Assembly: GCF_039414295.1 (NCBI RefSeq)
Contig: NZ_JBCITM010000005.1
Location: forward strand, 1 to 64,000
Direction of reading: 5' to 3'
DNA length: 64,000 nucleotides
DNA from: Anoxynatronum sibiricum
Lineage (GTDB): Bacteria > Bacillota > Clostridia > Peptostreptococcales > Tindalliaceae
The notes beneath the pieces were generated by a model. It did no database searches, was not told the DNA's origin, and worked only from the letters and a program-made list of their open reading frames with translations. The first letter of the stretch is position 1, and every line of letters begins with the position of its first letter. The position numbers and the translations under genes were made by a program. Below are positions 34,521-43,781 of the stretch, piece after piece.

Positions 34521-34672
34521 TGAATAAAATGGATAATTTCGCAATGAACTGTAGAGGTTGAAAATACTAAATGACAGCAGTTTATTCTTGCTTTTTTTCA
34601 CAGAAAAGATTTAAATATCCACAAGTGGATAAAATAAATAATTTTTTCCACAGAGCCGCTGCAAGCCTTTTC

Positions 34673-34701
34673 TTGACAGCAACAGGTAAAGTCGTTATAA
34701 T
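34673..34701 (+). promoter_or_regulatory. Consensus sigma-A promoter of rpmH
   Basis: TTGACA at 34673-34678, exactly 17 bases, TATAAT at 34696-34701: a full-consensus housekeeping promoter for rpmH-rnpA. Confidence 0.95.
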
Positions 34702-34800
34702 CTATGTGTATTATTGTCTGATTCTTTCCGTAAAGCCGTTTGACGGCACTGACAAGAAACGAACTGCATGATTGCTGTATCATGAGGAGGTGTTGGAACC

Positions 34801-34935
34801 ATGAAAAGAACTTATCAGCCTAAAAAACGCCAGCGAAGCAGAGAACACGGCTTTCGAAAGCGTATGAGTACAAAAGCGGGTCAGAATGTCCTGCGAAGAA
34901 GAAGACTCAAAGGAAGAAAGCAACTGACAGCATAA
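34801..34935 (+). CDS. rpmH: Ribosomal protein bL34
   Basis: A 44-residue basic protein of the large ribosomal subunit: MKRTYQPKKRQRSREHGFRK..., ending GRKQLTA. AGGAGG lies 11 bases before the ATG. It sits between the origin and rnpA, its normal place in bacteria, behind a full-consensus promoter. A terminator-like hairpin begins in its stop codon. Confidence 0.98.
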   Translation: MKRTYQPKKRQRSREHGFRKRMSTKAGQNVLRRRRLKGRKQLTA

Positions 34936-34957
34936 GGCCGCATTATGTGGCCTTTTT
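34934..34957 (+). terminator. Attenuator hairpin after rpmH
   Basis: Nine-pair stem AAGGCCGCA/TGTGGCCTT with a three-base TTA loop, followed by TTT. It starts in the rpmH stop codon and lies before rnpA, so it probably lets most transcripts end after rpmH and lowers rnpA expression. Confidence 0.75.
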
Positions 34958-34986
34958 CAGTCTGAAAGGCAAGCTGCGGGGGAGGG

Positions 34987-35382
34987 ATGCCGTTGAATCG
35001 CACCCAGGCGTTGAAAAAGAACCGAGAGTTCAGACGGGTGTACCAGCTGGGCAAATCCACTGCAAACCGCAACCTGGTGTTACATTATTTAAAAAATCAA
35101 ACGGATGAAACACGGGTAGGCATCACTGTTTCAAAAAAAGTGGGTAAGAGTGTGGTGCGCAATCTGGTGAAACGAAGAATCAAAGAGAGCCTTCGGGAGC
35201 TGGAAGAGAAGCTGCCTCCGGGCTATGATCTGGTATGGATTGCCCGGGCCGGCTGCGGTGAAGCAGATTACCACACACTGAAAAGTGCCGTGGCACACCT
35301 GCTGCGAAAAAACTTTCACCAGAAAAGGCTTCACAACAGTCAATCAAAGAACCGCGGGGATTCACAAAAGCCCGGCAATTGA
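34987..35382 (+). CDS. rnpA: RNase P protein component
   Basis: Basic protein subunit of RNase P, which matures the 5' end of tRNAs, about 130 residues. The segment VGITVSKKVGKSVVRNLVKRRIKESLRE carries the conserved RNR-type helix (here RNLVKRR). The ATG at 34987 lies only a base or two from the GGAGG; a TTG at 34993 has a better seven-base spacing and gives MNRTQALKKNREFRRVY, so the true start may be two codons later. It follows rpmH and precedes yidD, as usual. Confidence 0.95.
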   Translation: MPLNRTQALKKNREFRRVYQLGKSTANRNLVLHYLKNQTDETRVGITVSKKVGKSVVRNLVKRRIKESLRELEEKLPPGYDLVWIARAGCGEADYHTLKSAVAHLLRKNFHQKRLHNSQSKNRGDSQKPGN

Positions 35383-35610
35383 CAACGATTCAGAAGAAGA
35401 CGGTTAAGGACAAAGGTGCATGTGAGGACTCAAAAGGAAGCATGGATCAAATAATGGATGAAACCAAGGTGAATAATCATTAAAACGGCAGCATCAGAAC
35501 CGTTGAATGATCAGTATTTCTTACAGGAAAGAGCATCATGAATCAGACAATGAATAAACGAATGAAATGAATGACGATTTAGGAATTAAGAGCAGAAAGA
35601 AGCAGGAACT

Positions 35611-35856
35611 ATGGGAACAAAAGGAATGATTTATCTTATCAAGGCTTATCAGCGCTGGATTTCACCGCTAAAAGGTCAAACCTGCCGGTTTCACCCCACT
35701 TGTTCAGCCTACAGTTTAACCGCTTATGAAAGATTTGGCTTTTGGAAAGGAACCGGGCTTATGATCCGTCGAATTGCCAAGTGCCATCCTTTTCACGCTG
35801 GTGGTGTTGACCATGTTCCTGAGAAGGAAAACCGACACACTGAAAATGAACTTTAG
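35611..35856 (+). CDS. yidD: Membrane protein insertion efficiency factor YidD
   Basis: An 81-residue YidD protein thought to aid YidC-mediated membrane insertion. The segment YQRWISPLKGQTCRFHPTCSAYSLTAYERFGFWKGTGLMIRRIAKCHPFHAGGVDHVP is diagnostic, with its conserved cysteines. It starts with MGTKG before MIYLIKAYQRW. The spacer from rnpA is 228 bases with no further gene seen. Confidence 0.94.
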   Translation: MGTKGMIYLIKAYQRWISPLKGQTCRFHPTCSAYSLTAYERFGFWKGTGLMIRRIAKCHPFHAGGVDHVPEKENRHTENEL

Positions 35857-36203
35857 CAGGTTAAAAGAGCGTATACATCAAAACCATTTTCATCATTAGG
35901 ATCTTAACCTTTTGAAAAAATTAACAGCTTAAGCATACCGCGAAAACAGAATGACTGAGAGAGAAAGAAATCATTCGAAATGCGTGGATGGTAAAAAACT
36001 TCATCAAGAGCGTCTTTTATTGAAGTGTGAAGTGCTCGAAGAGGCACAGTCGTCAAAACAACCATTAAACAGGGAAACCGCAGGCAGCAGGAACTGGCCG
36101 GCGGGATTAACAGTAAAAAAAGCTTGAGTCTTTTCTGATACCGGGAACGACAAAAAACCGATGCCAATAATCGGTTTGAATATGAATGTTGGAGGTTTTG
36201 AAT
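35857..36203. other. Spacer between yidD and yidC
   Basis: A spacer of 347 bases, longer than usual between these genes. No convincing gene, promoter or terminator was found. It ends in TTGGAGG, the ribosome-binding site of yidC. Confidence 0.4.
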
Positions 36204-36875
36204 GTGTCATTTATAGCAGAACCACTTGGGAGACTCCTCTTAATGGTTTATGGCATTGTTGGTAACTACGGAATCGCCATTATCATTTTTACGATACTGG
36301 TCAAAATGATCATGATTCCGTTGACCATTAAGCAAACCAAGTCCATGAAGAACATGCAGGAAATCCAACCGAAAATCAAAGAAATTCAAAAGAAATATCA
36401 GAACGATAAAGAAAAAATGAATGAAAAAGTGATGGAGCTTTACAAGGAACATAACGTGAATCCCTTTGGGGGATGCCTGCCATTACTGATTCAGTTCCCG
36501 ATCATTATCGGTCTTTTCACTGTTCTGAGACAACCTGAAAATTACGGAATCGCTCAGGAAATTGTGGAAGCAGGATTTTTGTGGATGCCCAGTTTATCAG
36601 CACCGGACCCGTGGATTTTACCCGTACTGGCAGGGGCCACCACTTACTTGTCCAGCAAAACCATGTCATCGGCCAAAGGAGCTGGCGGACAACAGGAAAG
36701 CATGCAAAAAATGATGCTTTACTTCTTTCCCCTCATGATTTTCTGGTGGGGCCGCAGTTTTCCAGCCGGGTTAACCCTGTACTGGGTTGTGAGCAACTTG
36801 TTCCAAACAGTTCAACAGCTGGCCATTCACAGGCCGGCATCCTTATTACCGCATAAAGGGAGTGAAGCCAAATGA
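36204..36875 (+). CDS. yidC: Membrane protein insertase YidC/Oxa1
   Basis: Inserts and folds membrane proteins, alone or with SecYEG; 223 residues with five expected membrane helices. The typical segment VKMIMIPLTIKQTKSMKNMQEIQPKIKEIQKKYQNDKEKMNEKVMELYKEHNVNPFGGCLPLLIQFPI is present. The start is taken as GTG at 36204, with GGAGG eight bases upstream; an ATG at 36186 would place that site inside the gene. No lipoprotein signal is present, unlike Bacillus SpoIIIJ. The stop overlaps the jag start by four bases. Confidence 0.95.
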   Translation: MSFIAEPLGRLLLMVYGIVGNYGIAIIIFTILVKMIMIPLTIKQTKSMKNMQEIQPKIKEIQKKYQNDKEKMNEKVMELYKEHNVNPFGGCLPLLIQFPIIIGLFTVLRQPENYGIAQEIVEAGFLWMPSLSAPDPWILPVLAGATTYLSSKTMSSAKGAGGQQESMQKMMLYFFPLMIFWWGRSFPAGLTLYWVVSNLFQTVQQLAIHRPASLLPHKGSEAK

Positions 36876-37492
36876 CGACGGTGGAAGCGACCGGAAAAAC
36901 CGTTGAAGAGGCCATTGCCAACGGGCTCAAAGAACTGGGATGTGCGCGGGAAAATGTGGAAGTAAAGATTCTGGAAGCGCCCTACAGAGGACTGTTGGGA
37001 CTCATCGGCAGCAAAGATGCCAAAGTGCAGCTTTCCTTGATGGATCAAACTGAAGATGAAACCCGGCTGTTTCTTCAGGATCTGTTTCAGGCCATGGAAC
37101 TTGAAGTGGATATACACATCGATTATGATGACGATCAAATGCGTATTGATCTTTCCGGGCCCAATATGGGAATGGTGATTGGTAAAAGAGGCCAGACGCT
37201 GGATGCAGTTCAGTACATCACCAGCCTGGTGGCCAACAAACATCGGGATAAATATGTTAAAGTGATGCTGGATACTGAGAATTACCGGGAAAAACGGGAG
37301 CAAACACTGATTCGACTGGCCAATAAAATGGCTAAAACAGTCAAAATGACCCGTAAAACCATGGTGCTGGAACCAATGAACCCTTACGAGCGCCGTATCA
37401 TTCATGCAGCGCTTCAGTCAGACCCAAGGGTGCAAACTTACAGCGAAGGGGAAGAACCCTACCGCAAAGTGGCCATTGCCCTGAAAAAGTAA
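36872..37492 (+). CDS. jag: RNA-binding protein Jag (KhpB)
   Basis: Jag/KhpB family protein, 206 residues: a Jag_N domain (about 1-55), a KH domain with IGKRGQTLDAVQYITSLVAN near 105-125, and an R3H domain ending with RRIIHAALQSDPRVQTYSEGEEPYRKVAIALKK. It binds RNA and affects cell elongation or division in several Firmicutes. ATGA overlap with yidC implies coupled translation. A terminator follows. Confidence 0.97.
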   Translation: MTTVEATGKTVEEAIANGLKELGCARENVEVKILEAPYRGLLGLIGSKDAKVQLSLMDQTEDETRLFLQDLFQAMELEVDIHIDYDDDQMRIDLSGPNMGMVIGKRGQTLDAVQYITSLVANKHRDKYVKVMLDTENYREKREQTLIRLANKMAKTVKMTRKTMVLEPMNPYERRIIHAALQSDPRVQTYSEGEEPYRKVAIALKK

Positions 37493-37520
37493 ATGTGAAC
37501 ACTCTGATAAGAAAGACTTG

Positions 37521-37547
37521 AAAACCCAGTGAAGGCTGGGTTTTTTT
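37521..37547 (+). terminator. Terminator after jag
   Basis: AACCCAG/CTGGGTT stem, six-base loop and a run of T residues, just before mnmE. Confidence 0.9.
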
Positions 37548-37580
37548 CTACTTGAGAACCCTGAAGAAGAAGGAGGATAC

Positions 37581-38972
37581 ATGATGGTGCAGGAGGAAAC
37601 CATTGCTGCCATTGCAACGGCAACGGGAGAAGCAGGCATTGGTATTGTTCGCGTCAGTGGCGGTGAAGCCCTCGAAAAAGTGCGCAGACTGTTTTATGAT
37701 GCCTATGGCAGACCTGTGGAATCCCTGCCGCCGCGGCGTATGCTGTATGGGCAGATTCGAAACCCTGAAAACAGCGAAGTCGTGGACGAAGTACTGATGG
37801 TCTACATGAAAGCGCCCCACACCTACACACGGGAAGATGTGGTTGAAATCCAGTGCCACGGCGGCACTCAGTCGGTAAGACGTATCATGGCACTGCTTCT
37901 TTCCCAGGGAATTCGTGGCGCGGTACCGGGTGAGTTTACCAAGCGGGCTTTCCTCAATGGGCGTCTGGATCTGAGCCAGGCGGAGGCAGTGATGGACTTA
38001 ATCAGTGCCCGAACAGAACGCAGTCATCAGGCTGCCATGGACCAGCTGGAAGGATTCTTATCCAGAAAAGTGCGCTTCCTGCGGGGGCGTATGCTGGCGC
38101 TGCTGGCAGAAATGGAGGTCTCCATCGATTTTTCCGAGGAGGAAGATGTGGAGGTGGCCACTTATGATAGTCTGATGAAGGCCAGCAGGGAACTCATCAA
38201 AGAAATCGATGGGTTGATCGCTTCTGCCAGAACCGGTAAAATCCTAAGAGAAGGGATCAAGACTATCATTGTGGGAAAACCCAATGTGGGAAAGTCATCA
38301 TTGCTCAATGCCCTGCTTCGTGAAAGCCGCGCCATTGTCACCGATATTCCCGGCACCACCCGTGATGCCATTGAAGAACAGCTTAATCTGAAGGGGATTC
38401 CCATGGTTCTCATGGATACCGCAGGAATTAGAGAGACAGAAGACCTGGTGGAGCAGCTGGGAGTGGAACGCACCCGTCTCCTTTTCGAAAAGGCAGATCT
38501 GGTGATCATGATGTTGGATGCCTCCACGCACCTGAGCCGGGAAGACCAGGAAATTATCTCCATGATCAAAAACAAGAAAACACTGATTCTTGTGAACAAA
38601 ACAGATCTTCCCTCCCTGTTTTCTGAAACAGAGCTGCCCGACTGGGTGGATCGAAACCAGCTGTTGCGCATTTCACTTCTGGAAGAAGCGGGAATGGAAG
38701 CGTTGGAGGAGGCCCTCATGGCCCTGGTTTTTCAGGGAGAAACCAGGGAACAGGAAAAAGAAATGGTAACCAACCTGCGGCATCAACAGGCACTGGAAGT
38801 TGCGCGAAAAGCCCTTCAGGACGGTTTGCAGGCACTGGAAAATCAGCTGCCCCTTGATTTTCTCCAAGTGGACTATCAAACTGCCATGGACAGCCTTGGT
38901 GAAATCATTGGTGAAACGGTTCGGGAAGATCTGGTGGATTTCATTTTTTCCCATTTCTGCATCGGTAAATAG
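37581..38972 (+). CDS. mnmE: tRNA modification GTPase MnmE
   Basis: GTPase that, with MnmG, makes 5-carboxymethylaminomethyluridine at the wobble base of certain tRNAs; 463 residues. The N-terminal tetrahydrofolate-binding domain has TGEAGIGIVRVSG. The G domain carries GKPNVGKSSLLNAL, DIPGTTRD and NKTD. The C-terminal FCIGK holds the conserved Cys. GGAGG precedes a double ATG. It is followed by its partner gene mnmG. Confidence 0.98.
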   Translation: MMVQEETIAAIATATGEAGIGIVRVSGGEALEKVRRLFYDAYGRPVESLPPRRMLYGQIRNPENSEVVDEVLMVYMKAPHTYTREDVVEIQCHGGTQSVRRIMALLLSQGIRGAVPGEFTKRAFLNGRLDLSQAEAVMDLISARTERSHQAAMDQLEGFLSRKVRFLRGRMLALLAEMEVSIDFSEEEDVEVATYDSLMKASRELIKEIDGLIASARTGKILREGIKTIIVGKPNVGKSSLLNALLRESRAIVTDIPGTTRDAIEEQLNLKGIPMVLMDTAGIRETEDLVEQLGVERTRLLFEKADLVIMMLDASTHLSREDQEIISMIKNKKTLILVNKTDLPSLFSETELPDWVDRNQLLRISLLEEAGMEALEEALMALVFQGETREQEKEMVTNLRHQQALEVARKALQDGLQALENQLPLDFLQVDYQTAMDSLGEIIGETVREDLVDFIFSHFCIGK

Positions 38973-39092
38973 GTGTTTGAAAGAAGATAAGGGCAACGCA
39001 TCAGAGAAGTTGTTCAGGATAATGAATTTGCGAATAAGATATGAACCAATATATAACAAATGTTAAAATCAGCAGGTAAAGGAGTCAAGCAC

Positions 39093-41048
39093 ATGCACTA
39101 TGAAGCAGGTCAATATGATTTGGTGGTGGTGGGTGCCGGGCATGCCGGATGTGAAGCGGCACTGGCAGCATCACGAATGGGAAAGAGCACACTTCTCATT
39201 ACCATTTCCCTTGATGCCGTTGCATTACTGGCGTGTAATCCTTCCATCGGGGGAACAGGAAAAGGGCATCTGGTGAGAGAAGTGGATGCCTTGGGAGGCG
39301 AGATGGGCCTCACCATAGACAAAACTTTTGTTCAAAGCAAAATGCTGAATACAGCCAAGGGGCCCGCGGTTCATTCCCTGCGTGCCCAGGCAGATAAATG
39401 GGAGTATCAGCAGGCAATGAAACAGGTACTGGAAAACCAGGAGAACCTGGACCTGCTTCAGGCAGAAGTGGTGGATTTGGTGACGATAACTGATGACAAT
39501 GGGCAGACGGAAAACCAGTCAATAAAAGAACATGGCCATCTTCAAAAAGGAAAGGTGGCGGGAGTGGTAACCCGCACCGGAGCCATTTACCGCAGTCAAG
39601 CTGTCATTTTAGCCACAGGTGTATATTTAAAGAGTAAAGTGTTCATGGGTGAAACTCATTACGAATCAGGGCCCAGCGGTCTTTTTCCCGCCCAGTTTCT
39701 TTCAGAAAAACTAAGAGCCATGGGCATTGAACTACGCAGGTTTAAAACCGGAACACCAGCCCGGGTAGATGCCCGCACTGTTGACTTTTCTAAAATGGAA
39801 CGGCAGGACGGCGACCAGAAGATTGTTCCTTTTTCTTTTGCCAATGAACACCTGGAAATTCAGCAACTCCCCTGCTGGTTGAGCCGTACCACCCCTGAAA
39901 CAAAAGCGGTTATTGAAGCAAATCTTCACCGGTCAGCCATGTACAGCGGCGAGATTAAAAGCACCGGGGTGCGTTATTGTCCTTCGATTGAAGATAAAGT
40001 GGTGAAATTCAGTGATAAACCCACCCATCAATTTTTTCTGGAGCCTGAAGGCCGTCGCACCACCGAAATGTATGTGCAGGGCATGTCCACCAGTATGCCT
40101 GAAGAAGTGCAGCTGGCCATGTACCGCACCATGATCGGATTGGAACAGGTGAGAATCATGCGGCCTGGTTATGCCATTGAGTATGACTGCATTGACCCCA
40201 CCCAGTTAACCCTTTCACTGGAAATGAAAGCATGGAAAAATCTGTTTTGTGCCGGTCAGTTCAACGGATCCTCCGGTTATGAAGAAGCGGCTGCCCAGGG
40301 ACTGATGGCGGGGATCAATGCTGTGCTGAAACTGAAAGGAAAAGCCCCCTTCATTTTGGATCGCTCAGAAGCATATATTGGCGTGTTGATTGACGATCTT
40401 GTCACCAAAGGCACCAATGAGCCTTACCGAATGATGACGTCAAGAGCAGAGTATCGGCTGGTGTTGCGCCAGGATAATGCCGATGCCCGTCTTACTGAAA
40501 AAAGTTATCATCTGGGCCTTGCCTCACAGGAACGCTATGATGCCATGAAAGCCAAAAGTGAAGCGGTGACTAATGAAATGAACCGGCTCCAAAAAACCAT
40601 TCTCCCGCCGGAAAGCATGAATCCGTTGCTGGAGAAAAAGGGTTCATCCACAGTAAAAATCGGATTATCCCTTCTGGATGCCCTGAAAAGACCAGAAATC
40701 GACTATGATGATCTGGCTTCGGTGGATCCTCAGCATAACGCTCACCTTTCCAGAGCGGTGATTACCCAGTGTGAAGTGAAGATCAAATATCAGGGATACA
40801 TTGATAAACAGCTGAAAAGCGTGGAGCAGTTCAGAAAAATGGAACACCGGCTGCTGCCACCCGAGCTGGATTATCATCTTATAGCAGGCCTGCGCCTGGA
40901 AGCCCGGCAAAAACTCTCCCAACTGAGGCCCCTTTCACTGGGACAGGCTTCCCGCATTTCGGGTGTTTCACCTGCAGATATCTCAGTGCTGCTGGTGTAC
41001 CTGGAGCAACAACGTCGCATGAAAGAGAAAGGGGAAGACGTGCAATGA
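39093..41048 (+). CDS. mnmG: tRNA modification FAD enzyme MnmG (GidA)
   Basis: FAD-dependent partner of MnmE, 651 residues. It has the dinucleotide-binding VVVGAGHAGCEAALAASRMG, the GidA signature GPAVHSLRAQADK, and the CPSIEDKVVKF and GYEEAAAQGLMAGINA segments. The start is taken at 39093, with AAAGGAG eight bases upstream; an in-frame ATG at 39060 lacks a site. Its stop overlaps the rsmG start. Confidence 0.98.
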   Translation: MHYEAGQYDLVVVGAGHAGCEAALAASRMGKSTLLITISLDAVALLACNPSIGGTGKGHLVREVDALGGEMGLTIDKTFVQSKMLNTAKGPAVHSLRAQADKWEYQQAMKQVLENQENLDLLQAEVVDLVTITDDNGQTENQSIKEHGHLQKGKVAGVVTRTGAIYRSQAVILATGVYLKSKVFMGETHYESGPSGLFPAQFLSEKLRAMGIELRRFKTGTPARVDARTVDFSKMERQDGDQKIVPFSFANEHLEIQQLPCWLSRTTPETKAVIEANLHRSAMYSGEIKSTGVRYCPSIEDKVVKFSDKPTHQFFLEPEGRRTTEMYVQGMSTSMPEEVQLAMYRTMIGLEQVRIMRPGYAIEYDCIDPTQLTLSLEMKAWKNLFCAGQFNGSSGYEEAAAQGLMAGINAVLKLKGKAPFILDRSEAYIGVLIDDLVTKGTNEPYRMMTSRAEYRLVLRQDNADARLTEKSYHLGLASQERYDAMKAKSEAVTNEMNRLQKTILPPESMNPLLEKKGSSTVKIGLSLLDALKRPEIDYDDLASVDPQHNAHLSRAVITQCEVKIKYQGYIDKQLKSVEQFRKMEHRLLPPELDYHLIAGLRLEARQKLSQLRPLSLGQASRISGVSPADISVLLVYLEQQRRMKEKGEDVQ

Positions 41049-41779
41049 GCCAAACCATGACACCTGATCTGATCAAGATGCTGGCCGAAGGCATCAGAGA
41101 ACTTAATTTTGATGCGACTGAAGAACAGATCCAGCAGTTTAATCATTACTATGAACTGCTCATGGAATGGAACGAGAAAATGAATCTAACAGCCATCACT
41201 GAACCTGAAAAGATTATTACCCACCACTTTCTCGATTCTATTTCCTGTGCCAAGGCCCCTGGTTTTTTTGAGGCAACCCAGGTGCTTGACATGGGCACCG
41301 GTGCCGGATTTCCCGGAATACCCCTTCAAATTATGTTTCCCCAGCAGCACTATGTACTGATGGATTCACTGGCGAAACGAGTTACTTTTTTGGAAACAGT
41401 GATCAAACGCCTGGGGTTGGCACAGGTAAAGCTCTATCATGCCCGGGCTGAACAGGCAGGGCGTAATACGCAGCATCGGGAACAGTACCGACTGGCAGTT
41501 TCGAGAGCGGTGGCAGCCCTACCGGTATTGCTGGAATACGTGATTCCTTTACTGAAAGTTGGCGGGCGGTTTTGCTGTCAAAAGGGACCCCGATGGCGGG
41601 AAGAACTGGATGATGCAGAAAAAGCCATGAAGGAGTTCAACGTGGTGGTGGCAGAAATTCGAACGGTGGACATTCCGTATACCGACCTAAAGCATACCCT
41701 CATTGTTTTTCAGAAAACAGGAGCGACTTCTTTCAAATATCCCCGGCGGCCGGGGATCCCTTCCAAGAAGCCTTTATAA
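41045..41779 (+). CDS. rsmG: 16S rRNA m7G527 methyltransferase RsmG
   Basis: SAM-dependent methyltransferase (GidB) of 244 residues that makes m7G527 in 16S rRNA. It has YYELLMEWNEKMNLTAITE, the SAM motif VLDMGTGAGFPGIPLQI and VSRAVAALPVLLEY. The ATG overlaps the mnmG stop by four bases. It ends before a spacer with a 38-base perfect palindrome holding parS. Confidence 0.98.
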   Translation: MSQTMTPDLIKMLAEGIRELNFDATEEQIQQFNHYYELLMEWNEKMNLTAITEPEKIITHHFLDSISCAKAPGFFEATQVLDMGTGAGFPGIPLQIMFPQQHYVLMDSLAKRVTFLETVIKRLGLAQVKLYHARAEQAGRNTQHREQYRLAVSRAVAALPVLLEYVIPLLKVGGRFCCQKGPRWREELDDAEKAMKEFNVVVAEIRTVDIPYTDLKHTLIVFQKTGATSFKYPRRPGIPSKKPL

Positions 41780-41859
41780 AGAAAGCCTGCTTCAAATCAA
41801 ATCACAGACTGCAGCACCATAACACATCTAAAACGGTTGAGATCCAGTATTTACAAATG

Positions 41860-41897
41860 AGCCGCCTATTTGTTTCACGTGAAACAAATAGGCGGCT
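41860..41897. promoter_or_regulatory. parS: parS site inside a perfect palindrome/terminator
   Basis: The 16-base parS TGTTTCACGTGAAACA lies at 41871-41886 and is extended by CCGCCTATT-type arms, so positions 41860-41897 form a perfect 19-base inverted repeat. The GC-rich outer stem followed by TTT could also end transcription after rsmG. ParB binds parS to nucleate the segregation complex. Confidence 0.95.
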
Positions 41898-42044
41898 TTC
41901 ATATAAAAAGAAGCTCAGGAGCTTTCTTCTGCCTATAAAACATGATAGAATGGAAAAAGCAGACGTCTCACTCGTCGCTCAACGCAACCCACCACTGGGA
42001 AATGCTGGAACAACTTTGAGAAGCAATACAAGGAGGAACACAGC

Positions 42045-42818
42045 ATGGGCGTATCCATCGCGGTATTTAACCAAAAAGGCGGCGTGGGGAAAACCACCAT
42101 GGCGGTCAATCTCAGCGCATGTCTTGCAGCACAGGGTAAAAAAGTCTGCGTGTTGGACATTGATCCCCAGGGGAACGCCACCAGTGGCTTTGGTATCGAC
42201 AAGTCCCAATTGACCACCACCATTTATGATGCTTTGGTAAATGAAATTGATATCGAAAAAGTGATTATTCCATCAGGGTATGAAAACCTGGATGTAATCC
42301 CTGCCAGCGTTGATCTGGCAGGGGCCGAGATTGAACTGACTGCGCAAAAGCAGCGGGAAAGAGTGTTGCGCAAGGCCCTTGAAACCATCAAAGAGAAATA
42401 TGACTACATCTTTGTGGACTGTCCGCCATCACTGGGCTTACTCACCATCAATTCGTTGGCAGCGGTTGACCGCATTCTTATTCCCATTCAATGCGAATAT
42501 TACGCATTGGAAGGGGTCAGCCATCTAATGAACACCTACCAGATGGTGAAAAACAACCTTAACCCGGCACTTACCATTCAGGGAGTGGTGCTGATGATGT
42601 TTGATGGGCGCACCAATCTCTCCATCCAAGTGGTGGAGCAGGTGAAACGGGTGTTCCGGGGGAAGGTGTACCGCACCATTGTTCCCCGAAATATACGCCT
42701 GGCAGAAGCACCGAGTCATGGTGAACCCATCATTTATTACGACGCTCGTTCCAAAGGGGCTGAGGCTTACCGGGAACTGGCTGAGGAATTCATTGAATTG
42801 GAAGAAGGTGACTGGTGA
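42045..42818 (+). CDS. parA: Chromosome partitioning ATPase ParA/Soj
   Basis: Walker-type ParA ATPase of 257 residues that works with ParB-parS in chromosome segregation and, in relatives, controls DnaA. The deviant Walker A is KGGVGKTTMAVNLSA near residue 11, followed by VLDIDPQGNATSGFG and VDCPPSLGLLTINSLAA. AGGAGG lies ahead of the ATG. The stop overlaps the parB start. A TAGAAT at about 41947-41952 could be a -10, but its -35 is weak. Confidence 0.98.
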   Translation: MGVSIAVFNQKGGVGKTTMAVNLSACLAAQGKKVCVLDIDPQGNATSGFGIDKSQLTTTIYDALVNEIDIEKVIIPSGYENLDVIPASVDLAGAEIELTAQKQRERVLRKALETIKEKYDYIFVDCPPSLGLLTINSLAAVDRILIPIQCEYYALEGVSHLMNTYQMVKNNLNPALTIQGVVLMMFDGRTNLSIQVVEQVKRVFRGKVYRTIVPRNIRLAEAPSHGEPIIYYDARSKGAEAYRELAEEFIELEEGDW

Positions 42819-43690
42819 TGACAGGAGCAGGCAAGAAAAAAGGACTTGGAAAAGGGCTGGAGGCATTGATACCCCATTGGCAGGATGTGGAACAGGAAGC
42901 TGCAGGAAATGACCAGGACCAAGTGCGCATGATCCCCATTGAACAGGTGTACCCCAATGAAAATCAGCCGCGAAAAGTGTTTCAGCCAGAAGCTTTATCA
43001 GAACTGGCAGCTTCTCTCCGACAGCATGGGATGATTCAGCCAATTCTGGTGGCAAAAAAACAAAAGGGATACATGATCATTGTTGGTGAACGTCGCTGGC
43101 GAGCGGCCCAGCAGGTGGAAATGGAAAAGATCCCCTGTATTGTTAAGGAGTATACAGACCGGCAACTTTACGAAGTGGCACTCATTGAAAACCTTCAAAG
43201 AGAAAATTTGTCAGTGATTGAAGAAGCCACAGCGTATCAGTATCTGATGGAAGAATATCGGCTTAACCATGAAGAACTGGGTGATGCCCTGGGTAAAAGC
43301 CGTTCTTATGTGGCCAACACCATTCGATTACTGCAACTGTCGCCGGAAGTGATGGTGCTGGTGAAAGAAGGACGTCTCAGCGGAAGCCAGGGTCGGGCAC
43401 TGCTTGGAATTGAAGATGACGCGTTGCAGTTGAAACTGGCGTTGCGAATTATCGACAGTAAACTCAATGTAAGGCAAGTCGAAGAAATGGTTCGACAGGA
43501 ACGCACCAAGCAAAAGAAAAAAGCATCGGTTAAAAAAAGAGACCCGGAGCTGGTGGCGGTGGAAACCAGGCTTCAGGATTATTTCAATACCAAAGTGAAA
43601 ATTACCAATGGCGCCAAAAAAGGCAAAATTGAAATTGAATACTACAATCAGCAAGATTTGCAACGCATTCTGGACATGCTCAATTCATAA
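42815..43690 (+). CDS. parB: Chromosome partitioning protein ParB/Spo0J
   Basis: ParB CTP-dependent clamp that loads at parS, 291 residues. The N-terminal KKGLGKGLEALIP tail stimulates ParA. The CTPase motif is GERRWRAAQ, followed by ENLQRENLSVIEEA and the helix-turn-helix LGDALGKSRSYVANTIRLLQL. The C-terminal dimer domain lies after a lysine-rich linker. GTG at 42815 and ATG at 42818 are both possible starts. Perfect parS sites lie on both sides of the parA-parB pair. Confidence 0.98.
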   Translation: MMTGAGKKKGLGKGLEALIPHWQDVEQEAAGNDQDQVRMIPIEQVYPNENQPRKVFQPEALSELAASLRQHGMIQPILVAKKQKGYMIIVGERRWRAAQQVEMEKIPCIVKEYTDRQLYEVALIENLQRENLSVIEEATAYQYLMEEYRLNHEELGDALGKSRSYVANTIRLLQLSPEVMVLVKEGRLSGSQGRALLGIEDDALQLKLALRIIDSKLNVRQVEEMVRQERTKQKKKASVKKRDPELVAVETRLQDYFNTKVKITNGAKKGKIEIEYYNQQDLQRILDMLNS

Positions 43691-43742
43691 ACAGAATGCC
43701 ATCAGAGTGTCAGCACCTGATCAAACCGACTTCAACCAGTAA

Positions 43743-43758
43743 TGTTTCACGTGAAACA
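43743..43758. promoter_or_regulatory. parS: Second parS site
   Basis: Perfect TGTTTCACGTGAAACA between parB and the cysteine desulfurase-like gene, 39 to 24 bases before its start. Confidence 0.95.
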
Positions 43759-43781
43759 TAATGAATGGAGACAACTCACCC

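Larger units (their letters stand above)
34127..34672. other. oriC: Chromosomal replication origin region (oriC)
   Basis: Non-coding region between dnaA and rpmH. Perfect DnaA boxes lie at 34420-34428, 34497-34505 and 34509-34517 (reverse). Single-mismatch boxes lie at 34615-34623, 34624-34632 and 34644-34652. AT-rich stretches at 34430-34450 and 34520-34645 are candidates for the unwinding element. Gene orientation diverges here, which supports the origin call. The unwinding site and DnaA-trio element were not assigned with certainty. Confidence 0.9.
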
